From: an uncultured Dorea sp.
GTDB lineage: Bacteria > Bacillota > Clostridia > Lachnospirales > Lachnospiraceae
Direction of reading: 5' to 3'
DNA: 56,284 bases
NCBI GenBank assembly: GCA_947388185.1
Contig: CANDQP010000003.1
Span: 1 to 56,284, forward strand
The notes under the pieces were generated by a model, which did not search any database, was not told where the DNA came from, and saw only the letters and a program-made list of their open reading frames with translations. Each line of letters begins with the position of its first letter. Within the stretch, counting starts at the first letter, position 1. This document shows, piece after piece, positions 18,759 to 27,711 of this stretch. Both the position numbers and the translations under genes were made by a program.

Positions 18759-19376
18759 ATGAATTTTTTTGTAATTGACAGCCCTGTGATGAGGTTCTTA
18801 GGAAGGATCGGGGATATCATCATCCTGAATCTGATCTTCGTAGTGACGGCGCTGCCTGTGGTCACCGTCGGAACGGCGCTCTCTGCGCTGTATACGGTGG
18901 CGATGAAGCTGGCAAGAGGCGAGGATCCGTCTGTATTGAGGGAGTATATGAGAGCTTTTTGGCGCAACAGGAAGCCTGCAACCATCTGCTGGCTGATCAT
19001 GGCGGCGGCGGGAGCGCTTATATTCCTGGATTTCCGGTTGGCCGGTGCGTTCGGCGGCGTGTTATATACTGTGGTGCGTCTGCTTCTGGCTATGATCTTT
19101 GGAGTGTGGATGTTAACCTTTCTGTATCTCTTCCCGTATATCGCGAGGTTCGAGAATACGGTATTTCATTCTGTCAAGAATGCGCTGTTCTTAAGCGCCG
19201 CACATCTGCCGTCCACGGTTATGATGCTGGTGATCAGTGTCGGGCTCATAGTGGTGACACTGTTTACCTCACGGACCTTCGTGATCGGGACGATCGGGTG
19301 GTTCTTCGCGGGGTTCGCGGCGGTGGCGTATACACAGAGCTTCCTGTTTAGCAGGATATTTTCCAAATACGAGTAG
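18759..19376 (+). CDS. DUF624 (YesL-type) membrane protein
   Basis: A 205-residue integral membrane protein with about five hydrophobic segments (RIGDIIILNLIFVVTALPVV first). The sequence matches the DUF624/YesL family, which often sits beside sugar ABC transporter genes in Firmicutes and has no established biochemical role. It is the last gene of the arabinoside operon, 18 bp after GH51, and is followed by an intrinsic terminator. Confidence 0.85.
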   Translation: MNFFVIDSPVMRFLGRIGDIIILNLIFVVTALPVVTVGTALSALYTVAMKLARGEDPSVLREYMRAFWRNRKPATICWLIMAAAGALIFLDFRLAGAFGGVLYTVVRLLLAMIFGVWMLTFLYLFPYIARFENTVFHSVKNALFLSAAHLPSTVMMLVISVGLIVVTLFTSRTFVIGTIGWFFAGFAAVAYTQSFLFSRIFSKYE

Positions 19377-19386
19377 ATAATAATAT

Positions 19387-19430
19387 AATCCCCCTGACTG
19401 TACTGCGGCATGGTCGGGGGATTTCTTTTA
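19387..19430 (+). terminator. Intrinsic terminator ending the arabinoside operon
   Basis: AATCCCCCTGAC (19387-19398) pairs with GTCGGGGGATT (19413-19423), with a single bulged T, followed by a T-rich tail. Confidence 0.87.
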
Positions 19431-19517
19431 ATTTATGAGTTTTTGTTATCAAAACGGGTGAGGGGGTGTATAATGGGCTGAGAAGCGATCAGTCTCATAA
19501 TGAAAGAAGGTGGGAAG

Positions 19518-21083
19518 ATGTGTAAGAAATTCAATACGACAGGGCTGTGTCTGCCGGATATTCATTACATGGTAAGTATAGAAGAAAATCTGGAAGAAAT
19601 AAAATCCATGGTAGATGACGGAGAATACTTTACAATGAACCGTGCGAGGCAGTTTGGAAAAACAACTACGCTATGGAGACTTAAGGAGAAACTTCAAAAA
19701 CAATATGAAGTATTTCTGATTAGTTTTGAGGGAATGACGAAGGAAGTGTTTCGGAATGAGACGGCATTTTGCAGAAGATTTTACAGCTTGCTGTTCAACC
19801 GGTTCAGATATGAAAAGAGCGGAACCATTCCATTAGGTATCGCAGAAGAATGTAATAGGCGGAAATCTCTGGATTCAGAAGATAATAATCTTTTTTATCT
19901 GTCAGAATTTATATCGGATATGTGTGCGGGGGCGGACAGGCCGATTATACTTATGATTGATGAGGTTGATCAGGCGGGCAATTATGAGATCTTTACGGGA
20001 TTTCTTGGAATGCTGCGGGACAAATTCTTAAAGCGGACAATATATCCGACGTTTCAATCCGTCATTCTTGCCGGGGTACGGGACATCAAGAATATAAAGT
20101 CCAGGATTCGGCCGGATGGTGAACACCAATATAATAGTCCATGGAATATTGCAGCGGATTTTGATATAGATATGAGTTTGTCCGAACAGGGGATTGCAGG
20201 CATGCTTGCGGAGTACGAGCAGGAGCATCAGACGGGCATGGATCTCCAGAGGATGGCGGCATTGATATACGAATATACTTCTGGATATCCTTTTCTTGTC
20301 TCGCGTATCTGCAAATTAATAGACGAGCGTGTTGCGGCGTGGACGAAAGAGGGATTTTTGGAAGCTGTGCGGATATTGTTGTCAGAAGAGAATACATTAT
20401 TTGAATCTCTTGATAATAAACTGCTTGATTTTCCAGAATTAAAGAAGATGCTGAAGGATTTGCTGCTGCGGGGAAGAGTGATCGAATATGTGCCGGGAGA
20501 TATGGGAATCAGGATGGCGCTTATGTTTGGATTTGTTATACTGAAAAACGGTCTGGCAGTTGTATCTAACCGTATCTTTGAGACGAGACTGTACAATGGA
20601 TTTTTGGCAGAGCAGGCCCGGTGTATGGATATCTCGCAGATTGCGTCGGATGAGAAGAATCAGTTTTTATCAGGCGGGCAGCTCGATATGGAACTGGTCA
20701 TCCGTAAGTTTGCGGCGCATTATACGGAACTTTTTGGAGAAAATAATGAGAAATTTCTGGAAGATAACGGCCGGTGTATTTTCCTTCTTTATCTGAAACC
20801 TATCATTAACGGAACGGGAAATTATTATATTGAGGCACGGACAAGAACGAACCGGCGGACAGATGTAATCGTTGATTATAAAGGACAGCAGCACGTTGTA
20901 GAATTAAAAATATGGCGGGGAGCTGAATATAACCAGAGAGGCGAAGAACAGCTTGTGGATTATCTGGATGCCTATCATTTGAAACGGGGATATATGGTAA
21001 GCTTTAATTTTAATAAAAAGAAGCAGATCGGGGTGAAACAGATATCGCTGGGCGATAAAGTATTGATCGAGGCTGTGGTTTGA
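19518..21083 (+). CDS. AAA-like ATPase with C-terminal PD-(D/E)XK nuclease-like domain
   Basis: A 521-residue protein. The N-terminal ATPase has a non-canonical P-loop RARQFGKTTT (residues 42-51) and a Walker B IILMIDEVDQ near residue 150. Near the C-terminus TDVIVDY followed by VELKIW gives the D...ExK pattern of the PD-(D/E)XK nuclease fold. The architecture matches the broad AAA-like/DUF1703-type families that are numerous in anaerobic Firmicutes and Bacteroidetes, with no settled function; mobile-element or defence-related roles have been suggested. AAGGTGGG before 19518 decides the start over the ATG at 19500. The gene is AT-richer than its neighbours and stands alone between operons, hinting at acquisition. 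Confidence 0.82.
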   Translation: MCKKFNTTGLCLPDIHYMVSIEENLEEIKSMVDDGEYFTMNRARQFGKTTTLWRLKEKLQKQYEVFLISFEGMTKEVFRNETAFCRRFYSLLFNRFRYEKSGTIPLGIAEECNRRKSLDSEDNNLFYLSEFISDMCAGADRPIILMIDEVDQAGNYEIFTGFLGMLRDKFLKRTIYPTFQSVILAGVRDIKNIKSRIRPDGEHQYNSPWNIAADFDIDMSLSEQGIAGMLAEYEQEHQTGMDLQRMAALIYEYTSGYPFLVSRICKLIDERVAAWTKEGFLEAVRILLSEENTLFESLDNKLLDFPELKKMLKDLLLRGRVIEYVPGDMGIRMALMFGFVILKNGLAVVSNRIFETRLYNGFLAEQARCMDISQIASDEKNQFLSGGQLDMELVIRKFAAHYTELFGENNEKFLEDNGRCIFLLYLKPIINGTGNYYIEARTRTNRRTDVIVDYKGQQHVVELKIWRGAEYNQRGEEQLVDYLDAYHLKRGYMVSFNFNKKKQIGVKQISLGDKVLIEAVV

Positions 21084-21122
21084 TAAAGCTGCACTTTTAT
21101 CAGAGACGGGAAAGGAAACACC

Positions 21123-21803
21123 ATGCAGGACATATTACTACTGGAAGATGACAGAAGTCTGAATCGGGGAATCACATTCACATTACAGAAAGCGGGATAC
21201 AGCGTTACCTCTGCGTTTACGCTGGCGGAAGCAGAGAGCTGTCTGGAGGAATCCAGATATTCTCTTATCATCTGTGACATTACCCTTCCTGACGGAAGCG
21301 GTCTTGACCTTGGCAGGAGGATCCGCGAGATCAGCGACGCCTATTTTATCTATCTGACGGCGCTTGATTCGGAGATCGATATGGTAAATGGCTACGAGAC
21401 GGGAGCCGACGATTATATCACCAAGCCATTTTCCCTTATGGTGCTGGTTTCCAAGGTAAACGCGCTGATGAGGCGTATCGACAGTACGAAGGAAGAGAAG
21501 GGTGTCATGGCCTGCAAAGATATAGAGGTGAACTGCCGGGAGATGAAGGTATATAAGGACGGCCGTGAGGTTGCGCTCAGTAAGAAGGAGCTGCAGCTTC
21601 TAGTGTATCTCTGGGAGAATGCCGGGCGGATCGTATCCAAGGAGAATATCCTGGAGCATATCTGGGATGTGGACGGGCAGTTCGTGGATGATAATACGGT
21701 GACGGTCAATATCAGCAGGCTTAAGGCTAAGCTTGGAACGGATGAGATCTCGAATGTGAGAGGGCTGGGATATCTATGGAGCGGAAAAGTAATAAGAAGG
21801 TAA
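21123..21803 (+). CDS. OmpR-family response regulator
   Basis: A 226-residue two-domain regulator. The receiver domain has the acidic pair ED at residues 8-9, the phospho-acceptor Asp52 (LIICDITLPDG), Thr in YLTALD and Lys in ITKPF. The C-terminal winged helix ends with NTVTVNISRLKAKLG and VRGLGYLW, as in OmpR/PhoB proteins. It overlaps the kinase gene by 28 bp. Its likely target is the FtsX-type ABC operon at 23486, whose promoter carries a TGTAAG direct repeat with 11-bp period. This is the BceR/VncR-like pattern of antimicrobial-peptide sensing systems. Confidence 0.94.
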   Translation: MQDILLLEDDRSLNRGITFTLQKAGYSVTSAFTLAEAESCLEESRYSLIICDITLPDGSGLDLGRRIREISDAYFIYLTALDSEIDMVNGYETGADDYITKPFSLMVLVSKVNALMRRIDSTKEEKGVMACKDIEVNCREMKVYKDGREVALSKKELQLLVYLWENAGRIVSKENILEHIWDVDGQFVDDNTVTVNISRLKAKLGTDEISNVRGLGYLWSGKVIRR

Positions 21804-23038
21804 AAAAGTATCTTGTCATCTGTCTGAGCTTTGTTGCAGTGTTTTCACTCTTCATGCTGCTGTTGGCCAGGTATGAGATTACCGAAGAGAGGAGAAGGAT
21901 GATCACTCTGATGACGGAGCATCCGGAATTGGAGGCAGAGATCATAGCGGCATGGGAGAAGCATGGGTTTCGGATCCCCTTCGGCGAAGCCGCGCCGGAA
22001 GGTGTATTGGACAGAAAAGAGATCAGCCGCGCTATAGGGATGATAGAAGACAAATACGGGTATGATCTGAAATACACGAGATCCGCGGGAGGATTATGGA
22101 TATTCTGGGGAGCGGGCGTGCTTACCGGTATTCTGCTGATCGCCGCGGCAGGATATCTGGAGTGGAAGAAGAGTGTGACCGCCAAAGATCATCTCCAGGA
22201 ATTGTATGAGTGCCTGTGGCAGTTCAGGGAAGGCAGATTCGGTGAGATCCCGGATTATGAAGAGGAGCCTTCGGAGTATTCGGAAGAATGGATGAAGGTG
22301 TGGGAATCCTTGTGGGAGCTGGGGGTATATTTTGAAGGGCTTAAGGACAAGCTTGAGGAGGAAGAGAAGAATACGAAGAGCCTGATTACGGACATTTCCC
22401 ACCAGCTTAAGACGCCGCTTGCGTCTCTTCGGATGTGTTATGAGATCGTGTCAGGAGATCAGCTTGCGGCAAAGGAACAGGAAGAATTTCTGGAGCAGGA
22501 AGGAAGAGAGATCGAGAAGCTGGAGACACTTCTTAGGGAGATGGTCAATCTGTCCAGGCTTGAGGCGCACATGATTCAGTTAAGACCGGTACCGGCAAGT
22601 CTTAGGAAGACGCTTACAGAGGCGGTCAGCCAGGTCTACATGAAAGCAAAGAATAAGGATATTGAGATACAGGCGGATATTGCAGAAGACCTTGTGATCT
22701 GCCATGATACAAAATGGACAGAAGAAGCGTTCGTTAATATCCTTGACAATGCGGTGAAATATTCCGGGGAACTTACAACCGTTACGGTGCGTGTGAAGCC
22801 TCTGATAAAAAATGTCCTGATAGAGGTTGTGGATGAAGGGATCGGGATACGGCGGGAAGAATTGCCGAAGATCTACCAGAGATTCTACCGGGGGGATGAT
22901 GCGGCGAAGATGGCGAAGGAGGGTGCGGGAGTAGGGTTGTATCTTGCGAGGATGATATTGGAGCGCCAGGGAGGAACCATATCCGCGAAGCAGAAGGCAG
23001 GAGGCGGAACGGTGTTCAGGGTTACGCTGCCATCATAA
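21776..23038 (+). CDS. Sensor histidine kinase
   Basis: A 420-residue membrane kinase. Transmembrane segments are near residues 11-31 and 104-127 and enclose a roughly 70-residue extracellular loop. The HisKA box TDISHQLKTPLAS places the phospho-histidine at residue 209. ATP-binding boxes are NILDNAVKYS, DEGIGI and GAGVGLYLAR. The start lies inside the response regulator gene, so translation is coupled. Because the sensing loop is longer than in the loop-less BceS kinases, direct ligand sensing is possible as well as sensing through the transporter. Confidence 0.93.
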   Translation: MERKSNKKVKKYLVICLSFVAVFSLFMLLLARYEITEERRRMITLMTEHPELEAEIIAAWEKHGFRIPFGEAAPEGVLDRKEISRAIGMIEDKYGYDLKYTRSAGGLWIFWGAGVLTGILLIAAAGYLEWKKSVTAKDHLQELYECLWQFREGRFGEIPDYEEEPSEYSEEWMKVWESLWELGVYFEGLKDKLEEEEKNTKSLITDISHQLKTPLASLRMCYEIVSGDQLAAKEQEEFLEQEGREIEKLETLLREMVNLSRLEAHMIQLRPVPASLRKTLTEAVSQVYMKAKNKDIEIQADIAEDLVICHDTKWTEEAFVNILDNAVKYSGELTTVTVRVKPLIKNVLIEVVDEGIGIRREELPKIYQRFYRGDDAAKMAKEGAGVGLYLARMILERQGGTISAKQKAGGGTVFRVTLPS

Positions 23039-23040
23039 CC

Positions 23041-23075
23041 AAAGAGGATATTGCTTGCAGGGCAATATCCTCTTT
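23041..23075. terminator. Perfect 14-bp hairpin after the kinase gene
   Basis: AAAGAGGATATTGC (23041-23054) pairs perfectly with GCAATATCCTCTTT (23062-23075) around a seven-base loop. The T tract is short (TCTTT) in either direction. It lies between the kinase gene and the convergent 47-residue gene. Confidence 0.75.
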
Positions 23076-23078
23076 CAC

Positions 23079-23153
23079 CTAGTACACCGAAAAATAAGTT
23101 CCTAGCCATATAACGCAGAATGATAGCTGGTTACTTATTATTCGGTGTACTAG
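23079..23153. repeat. 75-bp imperfect palindrome, possible mobile-element remnant
   Basis: The 21-bp arms 23079-23099 and 23133-23153 match at 20 of 21 positions. Each outer end is CTAGTACACCGAA, and the 33-bp middle has weak inner pairing. Terminal inverted repeats bounded by CTAG suggest a MITE-like element or an IS end. The right arm contains the stop codon of the small minus-strand gene, so a simple transcription terminator is the alternative. Confidence 0.6.
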
Positions 23154-23293
23154 TTACCGTCTTCTAACATTGATTGAAAAATATCTTTTAATTCCTGCAA
23201 TTCCTTGTTGTCAGGCGATTCATTCAAAGCTCTTTCGATCTGTGCAAGAGTAAGCCTGACAAAGCCCTGAAATTGCCTATTCGTCAGTCCCAT
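23150..23293 (-). CDS. 47-residue protein of unknown function
   Basis: A complete short gene. The protein begins MGLTNRQFQGFVRLTLAQ and ends FQSMLEDGN; it is helical, polar, has no membrane segment, and is rich in Glu, Gln and Leu. AGGTG lies five bases before the ATG. A promoter TTTACG (23364-23359), 17 bp, TATAAT (23341-23336) stands 43 bp upstream of the start codon on the same strand. The stop codon TAG is formed by the palindrome at 23079-23153. It lies between the sensor system and its transporter, facing against both. I do not recognise a family. Confidence 0.7.
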   Translation of the reverse strand: MGLTNRQFQGFVRLTLAQIERALNESPDNKELQELKDIFQSMLEDGN

Positions 23294-23335
23294 ATTGTCA
23301 CCTGCTTTCTATCAGTGTTGTTTACCCGTTACTTT

Positions 23336-23364
23336 ATTATATCAATTGGCGATTTCAGCGTAAA
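23336..23364 (-). promoter_or_regulatory. Promoter of the 47-residue gene
   Basis: On the minus strand TTTACG (23364-23359) is followed after 17 bp by a perfect TATAAT (23341-23336). Transcription should start near 23329. Confidence 0.6.
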
Positions 23365-23403
23365 GCTTTTGTATGGGGATTCTTACAAAATTGTTATAGT
23401 CGG

Positions 23404-23442
23404 TGTAAGTGATCTGTAAGGATGGGAGATTATAGTTATACT
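23404..23442 (+). promoter_or_regulatory. Direct-repeat site and promoter of the FtsX-type ABC operon
   Basis: TGTAAG at 23404-23409 recurs at 23415-23420, an 11-bp period typical of OmpR/PhoB-family binding. An inverted CTTAC lies further upstream near 23380. A -10-like TATACT (23437-23442) follows the second repeat by 16 bp, so a bound regulator would cover the -35 position. The neighbouring response regulator is the likely ligand (inference). Confidence 0.5.
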
Positions 23443-23485
23443 TGATTGAACTTTTAATAAGGGCACATGAAACGGAGGTAACTAT

Positions 23486-24169
23486 ATGAAGATGGACAGC
23501 GGTAAGATATTAGCAGTGGATGGCCTGGTGAAATATTACGGCACAGGAGAGAACCAGGTACGGGCAGTAGACCATACAAGCTTAGAGATAGAGAGAGGGA
23601 AGTTCACAGCGATCGTGGGGCGGTCGGGCTCCGGCAAGTCTACGCTCCTGCATCTGATCGGAGGGCTTGACCGGCCGGATGAGGGGAAAGTATGGATAGA
23701 GGGCAAGGATATCTTCGCGCTTAAGGACGACAGGCTGGCGGCATTCCGCAGGAAGAAGATCGGGTTCATCTTCCAGGATTATAATCTGATCCCGTCGTTA
23801 AATGTATGGGAGAATATCGTGCTCCCGCTGGGACTGGATAACCGGAAGGTGAAGAGGGAGGACGTACAGGAGGTGCTGGAGAAGATCGGCCTTACGGATA
23901 AGGAAGAGACTATGCCTAATGCGCTGTCGGGAGGGCAGAAGCAGAGGACCGCGATTGCCAGGGCGCTTGTGACCCGTCCGGCTATCATCCTGGCAGATGA
24001 GCCTACAGGGAATCTGGATTCCCAGACAGAGCTGGAAGTGATGAGCCTGATGAAGAGCTGTGTGACGGACTTCGGGCAGACATTGGTCATGATCACGCAC
24101 GATGAGATGATCGCCCAGATGGCGGACCGGGTGATTGAGATCGCAGACGGTAAGGTGGTGAGTGACTGA
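23486..24169 (+). CDS. ABC transporter ATP-binding protein (MacB/BceA type)
   Basis: A 227-residue ATPase of the group that partners FtsX-like permeases. Walker A is GRSGSGKST (residues 45-53), the signature LSGGQKQR is near residue 141, Walker B with the catalytic Glu is ILADEPTGNLDSQ near 165, and the switch His lies in MITHDE. GGAGG precedes the ATG at 23486. The final TGA overlaps the permease start (ATGA). Such transporters usually export or detoxify peptide antibiotics or work on cell-envelope substrates, and are typically induced by an adjacent two-component system, as here. Confidence 0.94.
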   Translation: MKMDSGKILAVDGLVKYYGTGENQVRAVDHTSLEIERGKFTAIVGRSGSGKSTLLHLIGGLDRPDEGKVWIEGKDIFALKDDRLAAFRRKKIGFIFQDYNLIPSLNVWENIVLPLGLDNRKVKREDVQEVLEKIGLTDKEETMPNALSGGQKQRTAIARALVTRPAIILADEPTGNLDSQTELEVMSLMKSCVTDFGQTLVMITHDEMIAQMADRVIEIADGKVVSD

Positions 24170-26634
24170 TGAAGATGACAACGAGAGTCGCATTTGACAA
24201 TATGAAATACTATAAGAACAGGAATATACTGATAGGGATCACGATCATCCTGACGACCATGCTGCTGTTCATAGTTCCCGCGGTGGGACGGGGAATGCTG
24301 GAAATTCAGTTTGCCGTAACAGACAGGCTCTATCCGTCATGGCATGCTCTTTACCGGAATGTGGATGAGGAGACGGCCCGTAAATTGGCAGTGCATCATG
24401 ATATATCCAAGTTCGGCCTCCGAAGCGACGCAGGCTACATGAATCTTGATGAGGCATCGGTCGTTATGATGTATGTGGATGAAGCGGGGATGGAATTATA
24501 TAAGATGGCGCCGGCAGAAGGAACGATTCCCAGGCGGGAGGATGAGATCGTGGTATCCCCGGGGATTCTTAAGGAGCTTGGCCAGCAAGGGGATATCGGT
24601 GATACGGTCACCGTGCCTTATCAGATCTTCCGGGGCGGAGAGCTCGATCTTACTCAGCAGAAGGAATTTCGGATCTGCGGATTCTTCGAAGACAGTGAGG
24701 ATAATTATGAGAAAAGGGTCTATACGGCTCTGGTATCGGAAGCATTTCTGAAAAATGAGATTCCAAAAGACGAGATCGCCTACCGTTTTCTTCTTCAGAT
24801 CGGAGATGAGGATAAGCCTACGACAGATGAGATTGAAGACAGGATCAAGAATGCGGCAGAACAGTTTGGAATCCCGGAAAGTGAAATTAACATTAACACA
24901 GATTATCTGCTGGCAAATTATGTAGACCCGGCCATGGTTCCGTCGATCGTTCTGATCATGCTGATCGTCATGCTGGCGGGAGCGATCACGATATACAGTA
25001 TCTATTATGTGTCTATGAACCAGAGAATCCGGGAATTCGGCAGGATGAAAGCGATCGGCGCTACAAAGCGCCAGATACGGCAGATCGTGCTCCGGGAAGG
25101 ATTATGCATTGCTGCTTTTGCTGTTCCGGCAGGTCTTCTGATCGGTACATTTGTATCCCGGGAAGTGATAGAATGGCTCCTTAAGTTTACTGATTCTGAA
25201 GCAATGGAAGCGTTTGCAGAGACGGCAAGGGAGGTCTTGGCGGACGGTGAAGTGAATCTGTGCTGTTGGTGGGTCTATCTGCTTGCGGCTGCGGTAACGG
25301 TGTGTACGGTGTATTTTTCCCTTGCCAGGCCGATGCATATGGCGGCAAAGGTCTCTGAGGTGGAAGCGATGCGCATGCAGACTGCCGGGAAGAATCGAAG
25401 GAGCAGACGGAAAGGTTATGAGTTCCTGTCGATCGGGCGCCTGACTCTGAGGAACCTTACAGAGAATAAGAAGAAAAGTGCGGTCACGATTGTCTCCATG
25501 GCGGCTACAGGGGTATTCCTGATGGTGGTTGCCACCGTTCTGTCCTGCGCCGATCCCCGGGAGAGCGCCGATAACTCTCTTGTGGGGCAGTATGAGATCC
25601 TGCCTGACATAGAAGAATATAATAAGGAACATCCAGAGCGGAAATGGTCTGAGATCCAGAAGGATAATCCGCTGAATGAGACGCTGAGGCAGCAGATCGA
25701 AGCGCTTCCCGGTGTGGAGAGGGTAGATGTATTTTCCTCTCTCAGGGTAGACGGAGATGTATTTTCAGAGGAAGAGGGGAATGCGCTTAACGGAATCCCG
25801 CAGGAATATGCAAAAGAGCTGGAAAAAGGCATCACAGAAGGAAAGGTGACTTATGAGGAATTGAAGACAGGAGATAAGGTGCTCATCGACGAAGCGATTA
25901 AGTACTGGCACCCTGAGCTTAAGGTGGGAGATAAGCTGAACCTGAGGATTCAGGACGGCGGCCGGACATTTAATAAGGAAGTTGAGATTGCAGCGATCGG
26001 GGATTACAGGAACGGTCTGACTAATTTTGACTATCTGATCATGGCGAAGGAGGCCGTGGACCGGCTGAGTGAATATAATTCCTCCAGGTACTTCCATGTA
26101 ATTGCAGACAAGGACTATGACCAGACGCTTGAGAAGAAGCTTCAAGATATCATAAATGCGTCTGGAAGGATGTCTATGCGGACCTGGAAGGCTGAGTATG
26201 AACAGTGGCGGACGGCTTTGGCAACGACGAGAGGAGCGAGTTATGCGTTCCTTGGAATCCTGGCGGCGATCAGTGTGATGAACCTGATCAATACTATGAT
26301 CAACAGTGTCCACGTGCGCAGGAAAGAACTGGGAATGATGCAGGCGATCGGGATGTCGGATTCACAGCTTATGAAGATGCTGCAGTTAGAAGGCCTGTTC
26401 TATACGGCCGGTACACTGGCAATCTCGGTAGGGCTTGGAAGCCTTGCCGGATACCCGGTATTCTTGTATGCGAAAAAGCACGGAATGTTTAATATATCGG
26501 CCTATCACTACCCGGCAGCGGCGGCAATTGTGGTATCCATTGTATTACTGGTGCTTCAGATTGCGCTGGCGGCAGGGATATCCCGGTCGGTGAGGAAGAA
26601 TTCGCTGATAGAGCGGATCCGGTTCAGTGAGTGA
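24169..26634 (+). CDS. FtsX-like ABC transporter permease
   Basis: An 821-residue permease. One transmembrane helix is near residue 20. A large extracellular region follows, then three helices near residues 255-385, a fourth near 435, a second extracellular region, and three more near 690-810. This duplicated FtsX arrangement (two MacB-PCD/FtsX units) is common in Clostridia. FtsX motifs include REFGRMKAIGATKRQI and its second-half copy RKELGMMQAIGMSDSQL. Translation is coupled to the ATPase by an ATGA overlap. The 3' end overlaps the convergent AraC gene by 11 bp, with no terminator between them. Confidence 0.93.
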   Translation: MKMTTRVAFDNMKYYKNRNILIGITIILTTMLLFIVPAVGRGMLEIQFAVTDRLYPSWHALYRNVDEETARKLAVHHDISKFGLRSDAGYMNLDEASVVMMYVDEAGMELYKMAPAEGTIPRREDEIVVSPGILKELGQQGDIGDTVTVPYQIFRGGELDLTQQKEFRICGFFEDSEDNYEKRVYTALVSEAFLKNEIPKDEIAYRFLLQIGDEDKPTTDEIEDRIKNAAEQFGIPESEININTDYLLANYVDPAMVPSIVLIMLIVMLAGAITIYSIYYVSMNQRIREFGRMKAIGATKRQIRQIVLREGLCIAAFAVPAGLLIGTFVSREVIEWLLKFTDSEAMEAFAETAREVLADGEVNLCCWWVYLLAAAVTVCTVYFSLARPMHMAAKVSEVEAMRMQTAGKNRRSRRKGYEFLSIGRLTLRNLTENKKKSAVTIVSMAATGVFLMVVATVLSCADPRESADNSLVGQYEILPDIEEYNKEHPERKWSEIQKDNPLNETLRQQIEALPGVERVDVFSSLRVDGDVFSEEEGNALNGIPQEYAKELEKGITEGKVTYEELKTGDKVLIDEAIKYWHPELKVGDKLNLRIQDGGRTFNKEVEIAAIGDYRNGLTNFDYLIMAKEAVDRLSEYNSSRYFHVIADKDYDQTLEKKLQDIINASGRMSMRTWKAEYEQWRTALATTRGASYAFLGILAAISVMNLINTMINSVHVRRKELGMMQAIGMSDSQLMKMLQLEGLFYTAGTLAISVGLGSLAGYPVFLYAKKHGMFNISAYHYPAAAAIVVSIVLLVLQIALAAGISRSVRKNSLIERIRFSE

Positions 26635-27688
26635 TCTGTTTCCGGTATCTGGAGGGTGTGGCGCCGTATTTTTCCTGGAATATCTTATAGAAATATCCTT
26701 TGTTGCGGTAGCCGACCGATTCTGTGATCTCATCTACGCTCTTATCGGTAGAAATCAGCATATGCGCCGCACGCTCGAGGCGGATCTGCTGTACATAGGC
26801 AGAGTAAGTAAGCCCGGTCTTGCTCTTGATGAGCCGGTTAAAGTAGTCTTCCTGGAAGTGAAATTCCCGGACTAACTCCTGGATGGTGACTGTGGCAAAA
26901 TGGCGCTTGATGTAATCCGATATCTCTTCAAATACGATCCAGTTCATGGTTTTTCGCTGTTCTTTGGACAGCGAAAAGTCATAGCGGGTGCTGATGATGC
27001 GAAAAATGCGCAGCAGCAGTCCCTTGCAGATATAGTGTGAGCCGATCTTGTTATCGTGCAGTTCATTCAGCAGGAGGCAGAGGCAGCTCTCTAATTCGGC
27101 TGCCGCGCCGGGATCGGAGCCTGGGCGGAAATGCAGATATTGCTGCAGATCCTTCTGTTTGAGCAGCGCGGACTGCAGGAAATAGATGATCTTCTGTGTG
27201 GCGACATTTTCATCCATGATCTCGGTGAACATGTCGTTGGCAATTCCAAGGAATAAGATGACGGCAGGCTGGTCTAACAGGTAGTCCTGATGCAGGCAGT
27301 TCTTGTCGATCAGGCACAGATCGCCCTTGGAAAATGTGATGTCATGGCTTAAGATCCTCTGGCGGAATTCACCCTCAACCACATAGGCGAGTTCGATGTA
27401 ATCATGCGTGTGAAGCTGCGTCCGTTCACCGGAATGAAAATTAAGCCGGTAACAGAAAGGCTCCGGCGCCGGATGGAGGGTAGCGTGTAAGGTCTGCGCC
27501 GGATGGGAAGCGTCTATGTCCCAGCACAGTGCAAAGATTCGCTCCTTAAGAGGCAGCGGATAAGTCTTGACCTCCCAGTCAGACTTTGAATATTCCGGGC
27601 AGACAAGACGCGGCCCCATCTTATGGTCGGGAGGCAGCGGCGCTCTCTCATATCTGGTGATGTAAGTGCATAATTCAGATAGTGTCAA
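26624..27688 (-). CDS. AraC-family regulator with cupin sensor domain
   Basis: The N-terminal half has a cupin-like fold (HTHDYIELAYVVEGEFRQ segment near residue 115) and the C-terminal hundred residues hold two HTH motifs (IQELVREFHFQEDYFNRLIK and VDEITESVGYRNKGYFYKIF). The frame opens with an ATG at 27715 that overlaps the previous stop, but AAGGAGG lies eight bases before an in-frame TTG at 27688, so I take the TTG and 354 residues. It is the last gene of the cobalamin-riboswitch transcript. Whether it regulates cobalamin genes or something unrelated cannot be read from the sequence. Confidence 0.85.
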   Translation of the reverse strand: MTLSELCTYITRYERAPLPPDHKMGPRLVCPEYSKSDWEVKTYPLPLKERIFALCWDIDASHPAQTLHATLHPAPEPFCYRLNFHSGERTQLHTHDYIELAYVVEGEFRQRILSHDITFSKGDLCLIDKNCLHQDYLLDQPAVILFLGIANDMFTEIMDENVATQKIIYFLQSALLKQKDLQQYLHFRPGSDPGAAAELESCLCLLLNELHDNKIGSHYICKGLLLRIFRIISTRYDFSLSKEQRKTMNWIVFEEISDYIKRHFATVTIQELVREFHFQEDYFNRLIKSKTGLTYSAYVQQIRLERAAHMLISTDKSVDEITESVGYRNKGYFYKIFQEKYGATPSRYRKQITH

Positions 27689-27711
27689 TGTAACAGCCTC
27701 CTTGGCAATTA

